Origin: CAZNNH01 sp964574335
Lineage (GTDB): Bacteria > Acidobacteriota > Vicinamibacteria > Fen-336
DNA length: 12,325 bases
NCBI GenBank assembly: GCA_964574335.1
Contig: CAZNNH010000186.1
Location: 1 to 12,325, forward strand
Direction of reading: 5' to 3'
Part shown: one piece after another, positions 1 through 7,625 of the stretch
How the letters are laid out: each line of letters begins with the position of its first letter
Numbering within the stretch: position 1 is the stretch's first letter
Notes under the pieces: model-generated
Seen by the model: only the letters and a program-made list of their open reading frames with translations
Told to the model about the DNA's origin: nothing
Database searches by the model: none
Position numbers and translations under genes: made by a program

Positions 1-1375
1 CCCCGGCGGCCCCCCGGCCGTCGCGCGAGTAGGTCACCCGGGTGCCGGCGGCCACGGTGGACCGGATCGCCTCCAGGATCGTGGTGCCGGTGGTCGTCGG
101 TCCGCGGGAGCCCTGCCAGGTGATGGTCCAGCCCCCGCACTGGGCGCCGATGTCGTCCGCGTTGCGCCCCGCCACGTGGACCCACAGGACGTCCCGGGAC
201 AGGGGGAGCAACCCACCTTGGTTCTGCAGCAGCACCAGCGACTGGCGGACCGCCCGCCGGGCCAGCTCGCGGTGCTCGGACGAGCCCACCTCGCCGAGCA
301 GGCTGCGATCGGCGAAGGGCTGCTCGAAGAGGTGCTGCTCGAGCTTTCTGGTCAGGATGCGGCGCACCGCGTCGTCGATCCGGAGCATCGGCACCCGGCC
401 CTCCTGAACCAACGTGCGGAGGGTGGCGATGAAGGTGCGGTAGTCGTCGGGCACCATGATCATGTCCAGCCCGGCATTGACCGCGGTCTCGACGTCCTGG
501 GCATAGTCACCGCCGAGCGGGTCGATGCCGGCCCAGTCCGAGACCAGGAACCCGGAGAACCCCAGCTCGCCCTTGAGGACGTCGGTGAGCAGGTAGCGGT
601 TGCCGTGCATCTTCTCGCCGTTCCAACTACTGAAGGAGGCCATGATCGAGGCCACGCCGGCCTGGATCGCCGCCTGGTATCCGGGCAGGTGGATGGCCCG
701 GAGGGTGGCCTCGTCGAGCTGGGCGTCGCCCTGGTCCCGGCCGCCCGCGGTGCCGCCGTCGCCCAGGTAGTGCTTGGCGCAGGCCAGGATGCGGCTCTGG
801 TAGCCGGTCACCTCGGCGGCGGCCAGCAGCGCCACCAGCGCCGGGTCCTCGGAGAACCCCTCGTAGGTCCGGCCCCAGCGCTCGTCGCGTGGCACGGCCA
901 CGCAGGGGGAGAAGGTCCAGTCGATGCCGGTGGCGGCCACCTCGACCGCGGTGGCCCGGGCCAGCTCCTCGACCAGCTCCGGATCGCGGGCGCAGCCGAG
1001 GCCGATGTGGTGGGGGAAGATCACCGCGCCGCGGACGTTGTTGTGGCCGTGGACGGCGTCGATGCCGTAGAGCAGGGGGACCTGAAGCCGGGTCTCCAGG
1101 GCGTAGCCCTGGAAGCGGTCGTACATGTCGGCCCAGGCCTCGGGGGTGTTGAGGGGCGGCGACGAGCCGCCGCCGCTCAGGATCGAGCCGAGGGCGTAGT
1201 CACGGATGTCGCTCTCCTTCACCAGGTACTGGCGGTCGGCCTGGGTCATCTGGCCGATCTTCTCGTCGAGGGTCATCTGGCCGAGCAGCGACTCGACCTC
1301 GACGGGCTGGGCCCCGACGAGGGTGGCCGAGACCAGCAGGGCGGCGGCGGGGGAGAACGCCCGCCACGCGGTCAC
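1..1375 (-). CDS. Glycoside hydrolase family 3 exo-beta-glucosidase, secreted (3' end outside window)
   Basis: Predicted retaining beta-glucosidase/exo-beta-glucan hydrolase; 458 codons are visible and the C-terminus lies beyond base 1. The GTG start gives a signal peptide-like N-terminus (hydrophobic core at about residues 9-21, cleavage near VGA-QP), so the enzyme is exported. The GH3 N-terminal barrel begins near MTLDEKIGQM. It has the KHYLGDGGT motif (K201, H202) and the nucleophile motif VSDW with Asp280, close to the position known from barley ExoI. The second domain starts around VLLQNQGGLLPL, and CGGWTITWQG (Cys413 onward) is characteristic of the plant ExoI-like subgroup. The acid/base Glu region is not in the window. 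The start codon overlaps the stop of the upstream glycosyltransferase (GTGA), indicating translational coupling. Family assignment is firm; substrate is inferred from subgroup motifs. Confidence 0.93.
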   Translation of the reverse strand, partial: MTAWRAFSPAAALLVSATLVGAQPVEVESLLGQMTLDEKIGQMTQADRQYLVKESDIRDYALGSILSGGGSSPPLNTPEAWADMYDRFQGYALETRLQVPLLYGIDAVHGHNNVRGAVIFPHHIGLGCARDPELVEELARATAVEVAATGIDWTFSPCVAVPRDERWGRTYEGFSEDPALVALLAAAEVTGYQSRILACAKHYLGDGGTAGGRDQGDAQLDEATLRAIHLPGYQAAIQAGVASIMASFSSWNGEKMHGNRYLLTDVLKGELGFSGFLVSDWAGIDPLGGDYAQDVETAVNAGLDMIMVPDDYRTFIATLRTLVQEGRVPMLRIDDAVRRILTRKLEQHLFEQPFADRSLLGEVGSSEHRELARRAVRQSLVLLQNQGGLLPLSRDVLWVHVAGRNADDIGAQCGGWTITWQGSRGPTTTGTTILEAIRSTVAAGTRVTYSRDGRGAAG

Positions 1376-2190
1376 GGCGTGGGGCCCCGGTCGACCAGCA
1401 GCCGGTGGATCGTCATCCGCATCCGCACGAGACCCATTAGGTCCTCGCGGATGGTCCGCAAGAGCTTGACGGTGCTGGCCGGGTCTTCGACCCACTCCAC
1501 CGGCACCTCGAACACCCGGTAGTCGTTGCGCTCCGCCAGCAGCAGGAGCTCGGTGTCGAAGAACCAGTTGTCGTTCTTCACCAGCGGCAGCAGGCGCTGG
1601 CCGGCGCTTCTGCGGAGCGCCTTGAAGCCGCACTGGGCATCCGAGAAGTGGTTCAGGAACAGGAGCTTGATCAGCAGGTTGTAAGAGCGCGAGATGAACT
1701 CGCGGTGGCGGCTGCGCTGGGTCCGGGCGGCCTGCATCAGCCGCGAGCCCACGCACAGGTCATAGCCGGCCTTGATTCCCTCGACCAGCAGCGGGAAGAA
1801 GCGGAGGTTGGTCGACAGGTCGACGTCCATGTAGGCAACGATGTCGGCCTCGGTCGCGAGGAAGCAGCGCCGCAGCGCCAGCCCCCGACCCTTGACGGGG
1901 ATCCGGAAGTGGCTCACCCGGTCGATCTCGTCCTCCAGGGCCTGGGCGATCCGGGGGGTGCTGTCGGTGGAGGCGTTGTCGGCCACCACGATCCGCCACC
2001 GGTAGTTGGCGGTACGGGAGAGAAAGCCGTGGACGGTCTGGACGCTGTCGCGGAGGCAGCGCTCCTCGTTGAAGACCGGTATCACCACGTCGACCCCGAA
2101 GTCGGCGGGGAGCCGCTGGAACTTGCGGCGGTCCCGCCCCTCCAGGGCCGGGGGGCTGCCGGGGGGCGAACCCTCGGGGGCCTCGAGCAT
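1372..2190 (-). CDS. Family 2 glycosyltransferase, dolichyl-phosphate glucosyltransferase-like
   Basis: Cytoplasmic GT-A transferase of 272 residues, probably moving a sugar from a nucleotide donor to a polyprenyl phosphate. Visible motifs: VVIPVFNEE at 35-43 (first strand), ADNASTDST near 70-78, the metal-binding DxD in MDVDLS (D122, D124), DAQCGFKALRR at 174-184, and NWFFDTELL with W199, D202 and E204. This set matches the ALG5/DPG-synthase branch rather than processive synthases. No C-terminal membrane helices are seen, so the protein should be soluble or peripheral. It is translationally coupled to the downstream GH3 gene. A TAGAAT -10-like element (2198-2203, minus strand) lies only 7 bases before the ATG and no Shine-Dalgarno is evident, so the transcript may be leaderless. 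Donor and acceptor cannot be read from the sequence. Confidence 0.9.
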   Translation of the reverse strand: MLEAPEGSPPGSPPALEGRDRRKFQRLPADFGVDVVIPVFNEERCLRDSVQTVHGFLSRTANYRWRIVVADNASTDSTPRIAQALEDEIDRVSHFRIPVKGRGLALRRCFLATEADIVAYMDVDLSTNLRFFPLLVEGIKAGYDLCVGSRLMQAARTQRSRHREFISRSYNLLIKLLFLNHFSDAQCGFKALRRSAGQRLLPLVKNDNWFFDTELLLLAERNDYRVFEVPVEWVEDPASTVKLLRTIREDLMGLVRMRMTIHRLLVDRGPTP

Positions 2191-2197
2191 CGGCCCG

Positions 2198-2203
2198 ATT
2201 CTA
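2198..2203 (-). promoter_or_regulatory. Possible -10 element (TAGAAT) giving a leaderless glycosyltransferase mRNA
   Basis: TAGAAT on the minus strand ends 7 bases before the glycosyltransferase ATG. That would place the transcription start at or next to the start codon. No convincing -35 hexamer is present, so this is weak. Confidence 0.3.
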
Positions 2204-2222
2204 CACGGCCTACGCCCTGAGC

Positions 2223-2441
2223 GGCTTCACGCGGCGCCCGAAGTGAATTCGGTCGCCGCTATCGAGCGGGGGGCTCCCGCCCCCCGAGCCCCCGGGGCTT
2301 CACGCGGCGCCCGAAGTGAATTCGGTCACCGCTATCAAGCGGGGGGCTCCCGCCCCCCGAGCCCCCGGGGCTTCACGCGGCGCCCGAAGTGAATTCGGTC
2401 ACCGCTATCAAGCGGGGGGCTCCCGCCCCCCGAGCCCCCGG
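2223..2441. repeat. Three tandem copies of a 73-bp hairpin-rich intergenic repeat
   Basis: Units at 2223-2295, 2296-2368 and 2369-2441 have an exact 73-base period. Copies 2 and 3 are identical; copy 1 differs at two sites (G for A in GTC[G/A]CC and ATC[G/A]AG). Each unit holds a CCGAA/TTCGG hairpin around an EcoRI-like GAATTC core, then CGGGGGG-CTCCCG-CCCCCCG (7-bp stem), then AGCCCC/GGGGCT across the unit junction. The array sits just after the stop of the TPR/P-domain gene and upstream of the glycosyltransferase gene, both on the minus strand. It may act as a transcription terminator, mRNA 3' stabiliser or REP-like dispersed element. It shows no coding potential. Confidence 0.9.
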
Positions 2442-2455
2442 ACCCGCGAATCGGT

Positions 2456-3448
2456 CTAGCGTCGGACCGTGAGCCGGAGGCTCCAGGAGTTGAGACGACC
2501 GGAGTCGCCGGCCTGCACGTCGGCCACCCGCAGCGTCCAGGTTCCGCTCGCCGGCTTGTTGAGCATGGTCGGCATCGGCACCTGATCGCGCCAGATGTCC
2601 TCGGAGTCGGCGGGGGCCGTGAGGAGGAAGAGGGTGCCGTCGGGGTGCTGGACGGTCAGGGCCAGGTCGCCGCGCCAGGTGTGGCTGATGTCGAAGATCA
2701 GCACCGCCTCCAGGATGGTGCCGCCGGTCGAGACGTTGAGCTGGGAGGTGGCGATCCCCAGGTCGGGGATGTCGCGGGGCACCTGGGACGAGGTGACGGT
2801 GAAGGTCTGCTCCACCGGTCCGGACGAGGACCCGCTGCTGCCGCTGCTGCTCCCGCCGCCACCGCCGGCGGCCACCGCGACGCCTACGATCAGGGCCGTG
2901 CCACCGACCGCGCCCAGCACGATCGGCAGCGCCTTGGAGTGGCCCTTCTCCGCAGGTTCTGGGGCTTCGGCAGCGGTGGGGGGCGGTGCGGGCGCCTCGG
3001 GCGCGGCGGCCGGCTCGGGCTCCGGGGCCGGGGCGGCCTCGGGACCCGCCGTCTGGATCTGGCCGGACGCGATGGCCTCCTCCCGCGCCTGCTCGAAGAA
3101 CTCGAGGATCCGCGGCGGGAACTCGCTGGGGCTCAGCTCCATCCCCTTGTCGGTCTTCCAGGCCTCGAGGAACTGGGCCTTGGCCTTCTGCTCCTGGCTC
3201 AGGCCCAGGTAGGAGATCGCCAGGTACAGGTAGGCGCGGGCCAGCTCCGGGGCCCGTCCCCGCTCGGCGGCCAGGCGTCGCGCTGCCGCGTCCAGCGTGA
3301 TCACGGCCTCCTCGAAGTCCCCCTGCTGGGCCAGGGCCACGCCCTTCTCGAGCCCGGGATCGGTCGTCTCCTGTGCCAGGGCGTGCAGCGGCAGCAGAAT
3401 CAGGCTGAGGCTCAAGAGGGCTGCCAGCGGCATCCTCATCTTACTCAT
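2456..3448 (-). CDS. Exported TPR protein with C-terminal P/Homo B (proprotein convertase-like) domain
   Basis: A 330-residue protein. Residues 1-25 form a signal peptide (cleavage near ALA-Q). Residues about 33-110 are helical TPR-like repeats (A-x-x-GDFEEAV and ARAYLYLAISYLGL patterns). Residues about 121-168 are a Pro/Ala/Glu linker. A hydrophobic Gly/Ala/Val segment spans about 173-195, then a Gly/Ser run. Residues about 211-330 match the beta-sandwich P domain: DISHTWRGDLALTV, PSGT-like HPDGT, ASGTWTLRVAD and GRLNSWSL. P domains usually accompany subtilisin-type proteases or act as adhesion/stability modules; no protease domain is present here. AAGGAGG lies 5 bases before the ATG. The gene begins 45 bp after the kinase stop, so co-transcription and a functional link to the kinase are likely. 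Function beyond an envelope scaffold is unknown. Confidence 0.85.
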   Translation of the reverse strand: MSKMRMPLAALLSLSLILLPLHALAQETTDPGLEKGVALAQQGDFEEAVITLDAAARRLAAERGRAPELARAYLYLAISYLGLSQEQKAKAQFLEAWKTDKGMELSPSEFPPRILEFFEQAREEAIASGQIQTAGPEAAPAPEPEPAAAPEAPAPPPTAAEAPEPAEKGHSKALPIVLGAVGGTALIVGVAVAAGGGGGSSSGSSGSSSGPVEQTFTVTSSQVPRDIPDLGIATSQLNVSTGGTILEAVLIFDISHTWRGDLALTVQHPDGTLFLLTAPADSEDIWRDQVPMPTMLNKPASGTWTLRVADVQAGDSGRLNSWSLRLTVRR

Positions 3449-3453
3449 CGGGG

Positions 3454-3460
3454 CCTCCTT
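3454..3460 (-). promoter_or_regulatory. Strong Shine-Dalgarno (AAGGAGG) for the TPR/P-domain gene
   Basis: AAGGAGG on the minus strand is separated by 5 bases from the ATG at 3448. It is the best ribosome-binding site among the minus-strand genes and fixes this start, which also gives a clean signal peptide. Confidence 0.8.
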
Positions 3461-3493
3461 GGTCCGGGGCGCTCGAGCACCTTCATCGCCAGG

Positions 3494-5281
3494 TTACTTG
3501 GGAAAGGCCTCGAACGCGAGATCCACTTCGAGCGTCGTCGTCTTGCCGGCCACGATCGTGACGTTCTTGTGCAGCGGCTTGTAGTCCGGGTGGGTCAACT
3601 GCACCCGGTGCTCGCCCGGCGGCAGGTCGAGGGGTCTCAAGGGCGTCGTCCCTTGGCTCACCCCATCCACGCTCACCGCCGCCCAGGGCAGGATGCGGAG
3701 CTTGAGATGCCCGACGGCGGCGGGACTCCGCCCCGGCCTCGGCGTCGGCGCGGCCTGCGGCGAGAGCGTGACCGGGACCGGCGCCTCCCGGGCGGTCCGG
3801 CGCGACCGGCTGGGCGGGGCTGTCGGCTCGGGGCTGGGCCTTGGGGTGGCGGAGGGCGCCGGTGTGGGCGCCGGCCGGGCCCGGGGTGTGGGCGAAGGTT
3901 GCGGCGTCGCAGCCGGAACCGGAGCGGGTGTCGGCGCCTCGGAGGGGCTGGGTGCCAGAGACGCGGGCGGCGTCTCTTCCATCGTGGGCCCGGGCAGGGT
4001 GGCCACCGGCCCCTCCGTGACCCTCTCGGAGCGGAGCTGGGTGAGCAGCCGGTTCAGGACGAAGGCCAGCACCGCGATGCCGGCGAGGGCGAGGGCTCCC
4101 GCCGCCACCCAGGCCAGCGGGTGCATCCCCGGCGGCGGTCGGCTCGGCTCGGCGGTCGCCGGCCGGCTCTCGGCCGGCGCCGGGTAGTGCCCGGAGCTCG
4201 GGGGCGCTGGTCCGGGTCGCGGGGCGGGTCGCCGGGCCGCGGGAAGCGGCGTCCTCGGAGTCGCCCCTCGTCCCGGGGCGGGCTGGGGCGTCGGCGTGCG
4301 CAGGGCCCGGGTCTCTTCCAGGCCGACGCGGTGCGGGACGCTGGCGGCCGAGGGGGGCGCCGCCGTCACCGGGAACATCGAGGCGCGGGCCCGCATCATG
4401 TCCTCGGACATCTCGAGGGCGGTGGCGTATCGGTCGTCGGGGGCCTTGGCCAGCGCCCGGGTCAGGATCGAGGCTACCGGGAAGGGGAGCCGCGGGTGCC
4501 CGGTGGCGTCCAGGAAGGGCGGCGGGTCCTGGATGTGCTTCATGATCGTGGCCACCGGCGTCTCGCCGCGGAACGGCACCTGGCCGGTGAACAGCTCGAA
4601 GACCACCACGCCGAGGGCGTAGACGTCGCTGCGGGCGTCGATCTTCTGCCCCATCGCCTGCTCGGGGCTCATGTACTCGGGGGTGCCCACGATGTGCCCG
4701 GTGGCGGTCAGGTCGGTGGCGGCCTCGGACTGCTTGGCGATCCCGAAGTCCATCAGACGCACGTTCCCGGTCCGGTCCAGCATGATGTTGGGGGTCTTGA
4801 GGTCGCGGTGGACGATGCCGGCGTCGTGGATCGCCTGTAGGCCGGATGCGATCTGGACCGCCAGGTCGCAGGCCTGCTCCGGAGGCATGGCCCCGCGCTC
4901 CCGCAGGATCGAGCGCAGGTCGACGCCGTCCACCAGCTCCATCACGATGAAGTGGAAGCGGCCGTCCTCGCCGTACTCGTGGATCCCGCACACGTGGCGG
5001 TGGCGGACCTTGCGGGCCAGCTTGATCTCCGAGACGAAGCGAAGCTGCAGCTCGCGGGTGCGGGCCACGTCCGGGCGCAGCACCTTGAGGGCCACCGTCT
5101 CGTCGAGGGCGCGGTCGTGGGCACGGTAGACGATGCCCATCCCGCCGCGGCCGACCATGCCCGAGATCTCGTAGCGTTTGGCGAGGACCGTCCCCGGCTT
5201 GAGAGCGCCCAGGGCCGTCCCGCAGCGGTGGCAGTACTCGGAGACGTCGTCGTTCTCGGCGGTACACGACGGACAGATCAT
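3494..5281 (-). CDS. Membrane Ser/Thr protein kinase with zinc ribbon and C-terminal PEGA domain
   Basis: A 595-residue bacterial Hanks-type kinase. Residues 3-20 form a zinc ribbon (CPSC...CHRC: C3, C6, C17, C20). The kinase domain runs from about 37 to 300 and has all catalytic residues: GRGGMG loop (44-49), VALK (K66), helix-C E85, HRDLKTPN with D160, DFG with D178, and GTPEYMSPEQ (199-208). It should therefore be active. A Pro/Ala/Thr-rich linker leads to one transmembrane helix (about 389-409), then a Pro-rich extracytoplasmic stalk, then a PEGA domain (about 524-595; SVDGVSQGTTPL and LPPGEHRVQLTHPDY). PEGA domains are thought to bind envelope or surface components. I chose the ATG at 5281: it begins exactly at the zinc ribbon and lies 31 bases after a predicted transcription start. 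The in-frame TTG at 5347 falls inside the -35 box. Confidence 0.95.
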   Translation of the reverse strand: MICPSCTAENDDVSEYCHRCGTALGALKPGTVLAKRYEISGMVGRGGMGIVYRAHDRALDETVALKVLRPDVARTRELQLRFVSEIKLARKVRHRHVCGIHEYGEDGRFHFIVMELVDGVDLRSILRERGAMPPEQACDLAVQIASGLQAIHDAGIVHRDLKTPNIMLDRTGNVRLMDFGIAKQSEAATDLTATGHIVGTPEYMSPEQAMGQKIDARSDVYALGVVVFELFTGQVPFRGETPVATIMKHIQDPPPFLDATGHPRLPFPVASILTRALAKAPDDRYATALEMSEDMMRARASMFPVTAAPPSAASVPHRVGLEETRALRTPTPQPAPGRGATPRTPLPAARRPAPRPGPAPPSSGHYPAPAESRPATAEPSRPPPGMHPLAWVAAGALALAGIAVLAFVLNRLLTQLRSERVTEGPVATLPGPTMEETPPASLAPSPSEAPTPAPVPAATPQPSPTPRARPAPTPAPSATPRPSPEPTAPPSRSRRTAREAPVPVTLSPQAAPTPRPGRSPAAVGHLKLRILPWAAVSVDGVSQGTTPLRPLDLPPGEHRVQLTHPDYKPLHKNVTIVAGKTTTLEVDLAFEAFPK

Positions 5282-5318
5282 GGCGGAAGACCGGTTCGGT
5301 TCCAGGCGCGGCGGCTCA

Positions 5319-5347
5319 AGTATCCTGCCCAATCGCCGCCGGTTCAA
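5319..5347 (-). promoter_or_regulatory. Sigma70-like promoter for the Ser/Thr kinase gene
   Basis: On the minus strand TTGAAC (5342-5347) and GATACT (5319-5324) are separated by exactly 17 bases. Each hexamer matches the consensus at 4 of 6 positions. The predicted start near 5312 leaves a leader of about 30 bases before the ATG at 5281. Confidence 0.6.
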
Positions 5348-5423
5348 GGGCCTTCGGCCCGATCGGGCCCGATGCTACGGGCAGCAGGGGAGGGCGACCG
5401 CGGCGCCGGCGCGAGCGGTCGGC

Positions 5424-6644
5424 TCAGCCTCGAGCGGTGCCTTCGACGGCCGGGAAGGCGAGCCTGAACTCGGTTCCTGCCCCGGGCTGGCTCTCGACGC
5501 GGATGCCGCCACGGTGGGAGCGGACCACGCCCAGCACGAACGGCAGGCCCAGGCCGCGCCCGTCCGCCTGGGTCGAGTAGAAGGGATCGAACACGCGGGA
5601 GAGGGCGTCCTCGCTCATCCCCGGTCCGTTGTTGCGTACCCCGAGCACCACGTAGCGGCCGGGGGCCGGGCTGGAGCCGGTGAAGCGCCCGAACGGCTCC
5701 TCGTCGCCGGTGAAGGTCTCGAGGCCGATCGTGACCGTGACCCGGCCCGAGCCCGGGCTGGTGGCGTGGGCCCCGTTGAGGACCAGGTTCATGAAGGCCT
5801 GCTGGACCTGGGCCACGTCGGCCTCGATCCAGGCGGGATCGGGACCGAGGTCGGCCGAGAGGCTCACCCCGTCGGGGACGGCCATCTCGGCCAGGCTCAG
5901 GTGCTCGCGCACCAGGGCAGGCAGGTCGATGGGCTGGAAGAGGAGCCGGGCGCCGCCCGAGTAGGTGAGCAGCGCCCCGGTGAGCGCCCGCAGCTTCCGG
6001 CAGGCAGTCTCGATCCTCTCCAGCGGCCGGCGCGCGGTGTGGTCCGCGGGGAGCGCGTTCAGGGCCTGGGAGCCGGGCTCCACGATCTCGGGCAGCAGGT
6101 CCTCGAGGTCCCGACAGACGCCGCCGGCCAGCGCCCTGAGGCTGTCGAGCTTCAACGCGCGCTCGGCCTGCCGCCTCTGCCTGGCCAGCTCGGTGACGTC
6201 GCGGGCGATGCCGATCACGCCGACGACACGATCCCCATCTTCACAATGGGGGACCCTGGCGGTGAGGAATGTCCGGGGGTGGCCGTCTTTGGCGGGCAGC
6301 ACCTCCTCGAGGACCACGGGCCGGCCCGAGCCCATCACCTGCTGGTCGCCGCGTTGGAGCGCCGCAGCGACCTCGCCGGGAAACAGCTCGCGGTCGTCGT
6401 GGCCGAGCACGCGGGCGCGGCTGCGGCCCAGGAGCGCCAGCAGCGCGGCGTTGGCCAGCAGGTAGCAGCCCAGCCGGTCCTTGACGAACACCAAGTCCGG
6501 GGTGCCTTCGACGACCGCCGCCATCAGCGCGTTCGTCTCGCGCAGCTTGGTCTCGACGAAGCTCCGAGCGGCCAGATCCTGGCGGATCAGCTCCTGAGCG
6601 TCGGGTGGGATGTCGGGGCGCGCCAACAGGTCTTCGATCGGCAT
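5424..6644 (-). CDS. Soluble PAS-domain histidine-kinase homologue lacking the phospho-accepting His
   Basis: A 406-residue cytoplasmic protein with no membrane helix. A PAS domain covers about residues 38-150 (GTPDLVFVKDRLGCYLLAN, ending GIARDVTEL, the usual PAC end). The dimerisation region near 164-185 follows the NtrB-like pattern LDSLRALAGG, but where that pattern continues with AHD this protein has CRD: Arg178 replaces the His. The HATPase domain follows: N-box NLVLNGAHA (286-294), G1 box NNGPGM (338-343) with Asn338 in place of the usual Asp, F-box VFDPFYST, and G2 GRGLGLPFVLG. Two hallmark residues are thus changed while the fold is kept. It may be an ATP-sensing or signal-integrating pseudokinase. 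No response regulator gene adjoins it. GAGGTG lies 8 bases before the ATG. The Ser/Thr kinase gene starts 142 bp after its stop. Confidence 0.88.
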   Translation of the reverse strand: MPIEDLLARPDIPPDAQELIRQDLAARSFVETKLRETNALMAAVVEGTPDLVFVKDRLGCYLLANAALLALLGRSRARVLGHDDRELFPGEVAAALQRGDQQVMGSGRPVVLEEVLPAKDGHPRTFLTARVPHCEDGDRVVGVIGIARDVTELARQRRQAERALKLDSLRALAGGVCRDLEDLLPEIVEPGSQALNALPADHTARRPLERIETACRKLRALTGALLTYSGGARLLFQPIDLPALVREHLSLAEMAVPDGVSLSADLGPDPAWIEADVAQVQQAFMNLVLNGAHATSPGSGRVTVTIGLETFTGDEEPFGRFTGSSPAPGRYVVLGVRNNGPGMSEDALSRVFDPFYSTQADGRGLGLPFVLGVVRSHRGGIRVESQPGAGTEFRLAFPAVEGTARG

Positions 6645-6800
6645 GCACCCACCTCGGGCTGGATTCTATCGAGGCGGGAGGACCCCGTCCGTAGGCGGAC
6701 GACGCCCCCCTATGTAGGTTGTTCGGAAGGTCCGCTGTCGGTCTCCGCCTGACACGGGCGTGCCGGCCGGCGAGATCGGGTGGGCGAAAGCGGTCTTCGC
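6645..6800. other. Intergenic region between the YkuK-like gene and the PAS/HATPase gene
   Basis: 156 bp between two minus-strand genes. It holds a 6-bp stem CGTCCG-TAGG-CGGACG (6686-6701), a possible weak terminator with no U tract, and a TAGAAT -10-like hexamer on the minus strand (about 6663-6668) that may start the PAS/HATPase transcript. No small gene is seen. Confidence 0.45.
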
Positions 6801-7295
6801 TCAGGCGACTTCGGGGTTGGTGACGGCGTGGGGCAGCTTGCCCTGATGCCGGACGACGTGATCGGCGGCGTGGGTGGCGCACCAGCTATCCGGCTTGATC
6901 AAGGCCTTGAACCCCTGTCCCACCACCAACCCGACCAGCTCCTGGACGTGGGCGCTGCTGCTGTGGCGGGGCAGGGGGTTGGCGTCGATGTGGACCGAGA
7001 GCTCCCCCGGGATGGCGGGCGAGAGCTGGAGCCCGAGCTCGACCGACTTCCAGGTCTCGAGCAAGAGGCGCTCGCGCAGCGAGCGCACCCGCGGCACGAT
7101 CTCCCGAACGTAGGCGGCGCGACCGCCCTTGCCGGGGTTCAGGATCACCACCACGGTGACGAACTGGGTGTGCCGGCCGGTCTGCAGCGAGTCGGTGCCG
7201 ATGTGCACCGGCTGGCCGTTCCCAGAGGCCCCGGCCACGAACGCGACGATGTCGTCGACCCGTTGCTCCTTGAGCGTCTTCCACGAGGTCTTCAC
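6801..7295 (-). CDS. YkuK/DUF458 family RNase H-fold protein
   Basis: A 164-residue protein recognised by family motifs of Bacillus subtilis YkuK (DUF458, an RNase H-like fold). It has HIGTDS with Asp35 in the first strand, the GKGG segment at 55-58, a Glu-containing helix (ERLLLETWKSVE, near 75-86), VHIDAN with Asp104, and a C-terminal helix GLVVGQGFKALIKPD followed by a conserved-looking Ala/Asp stretch (AADH). Acidic residues at these positions fit a metal-dependent nuclease site, but no activity is firmly established for the family. The start is GTG at 7295; no clear Shine-Dalgarno precedes it, so the N-terminus is a little uncertain. It is transcribed away from the sigma54 activator gene. 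Whether it belongs to the downstream PAS/HATPase transcription unit (156 bp gap) is unclear. Confidence 0.8.
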   Translation of the reverse strand: MKTSWKTLKEQRVDDIVAFVAGASGNGQPVHIGTDSLQTGRHTQFVTVVVILNPGKGGRAAYVREIVPRVRSLRERLLLETWKSVELGLQLSPAIPGELSVHIDANPLPRHSSSAHVQELVGLVVGQGFKALIKPDSWCATHAADHVVRHQGKLPHAVTNPEVA

Positions 7296-7318
7296 GGCGG
7301 CTGACGAAACTGTACCAC

Positions 7319-7330
7319 GGCCACGTGGCC
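7319..7330. promoter_or_regulatory. Perfect 12-bp palindrome GGCCACGTGGCC, possible operator
   Basis: A self-complementary 12-mer with a CACGTG core lies 24-35 bp upstream of the GTG of the YkuK-like gene, roughly where a -35 box would be. A regulator site is possible, but GC-rich DNA yields such palindromes fairly often. Confidence 0.35.
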
Positions 7331-7625
7331 TGTGGGCGCGTCGGTCCGTCGATGGGACCCGGCTCAGCGCTTCAGGGGGCGACGCCAGACCTGGTCCGCG
7401 TCGCCGGAGGGCTCTGCTGGGGCCGGCTGCGAAGGGCGGCTCCCTCCTCGATCCTTCGCCGGGGCGCCGTCGGCAGGCAGCTCCGGCACGCCGGTCGCGG
7501 CGGCGGCCGGGAGCTCGACCCCTTCGGCTTCGGGGTGCCTGGGCATCCTGCCTGCGTGGGCTGCAACGGCGGTGCCACCGCGCCGGGCGACCGCGGGCGG
7601 ATCCTCAATGGCCCCCTGGCCACCA

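Noticed and set aside
176..1522. 448-residue plus-strand open frame
   Set aside because: Antisense to the GH3 gene and to the end of the glycosyltransferase gene, both of which carry clear family motifs; the product has Gly/Val/Asp-rich shadow composition and no domain.
2223..2441. CRISPR array
   Set aside because: The 73-bp units abut directly with no variable spacers.
2645..4840. 731-residue plus-strand open frame
   Set aside because: Antisense across the TPR/P-domain gene and the kinase gene; low-complexity Gly/Arg composition. Long antisense frames are expected at this GC content.
3483..5267. 594-residue minus-strand open frame in another frame of the kinase gene
   Set aside because: Arg/Pro/Gly-rich shadow of the kinase, which has all catalytic motifs in its own frame.
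5282..5347. TTG start at 5347 for the Ser/Thr kinase
   Set aside because: The codon lies inside the predicted -35 box, and the extra residues precede a zinc ribbon that starts cleanly at ATG 5281.
5178..6752. 524-residue plus-strand open frame
   Set aside because: Antisense to the PAS/HATPase gene and to the start of the kinase gene; no motifs.
7364..7546. 60-residue minus-strand frame in the divergent intergenic region
   Set aside because: Pro/Ala-rich, with no spaced ribosome site and no recognisable feature; plausible by chance in GC-rich DNA.
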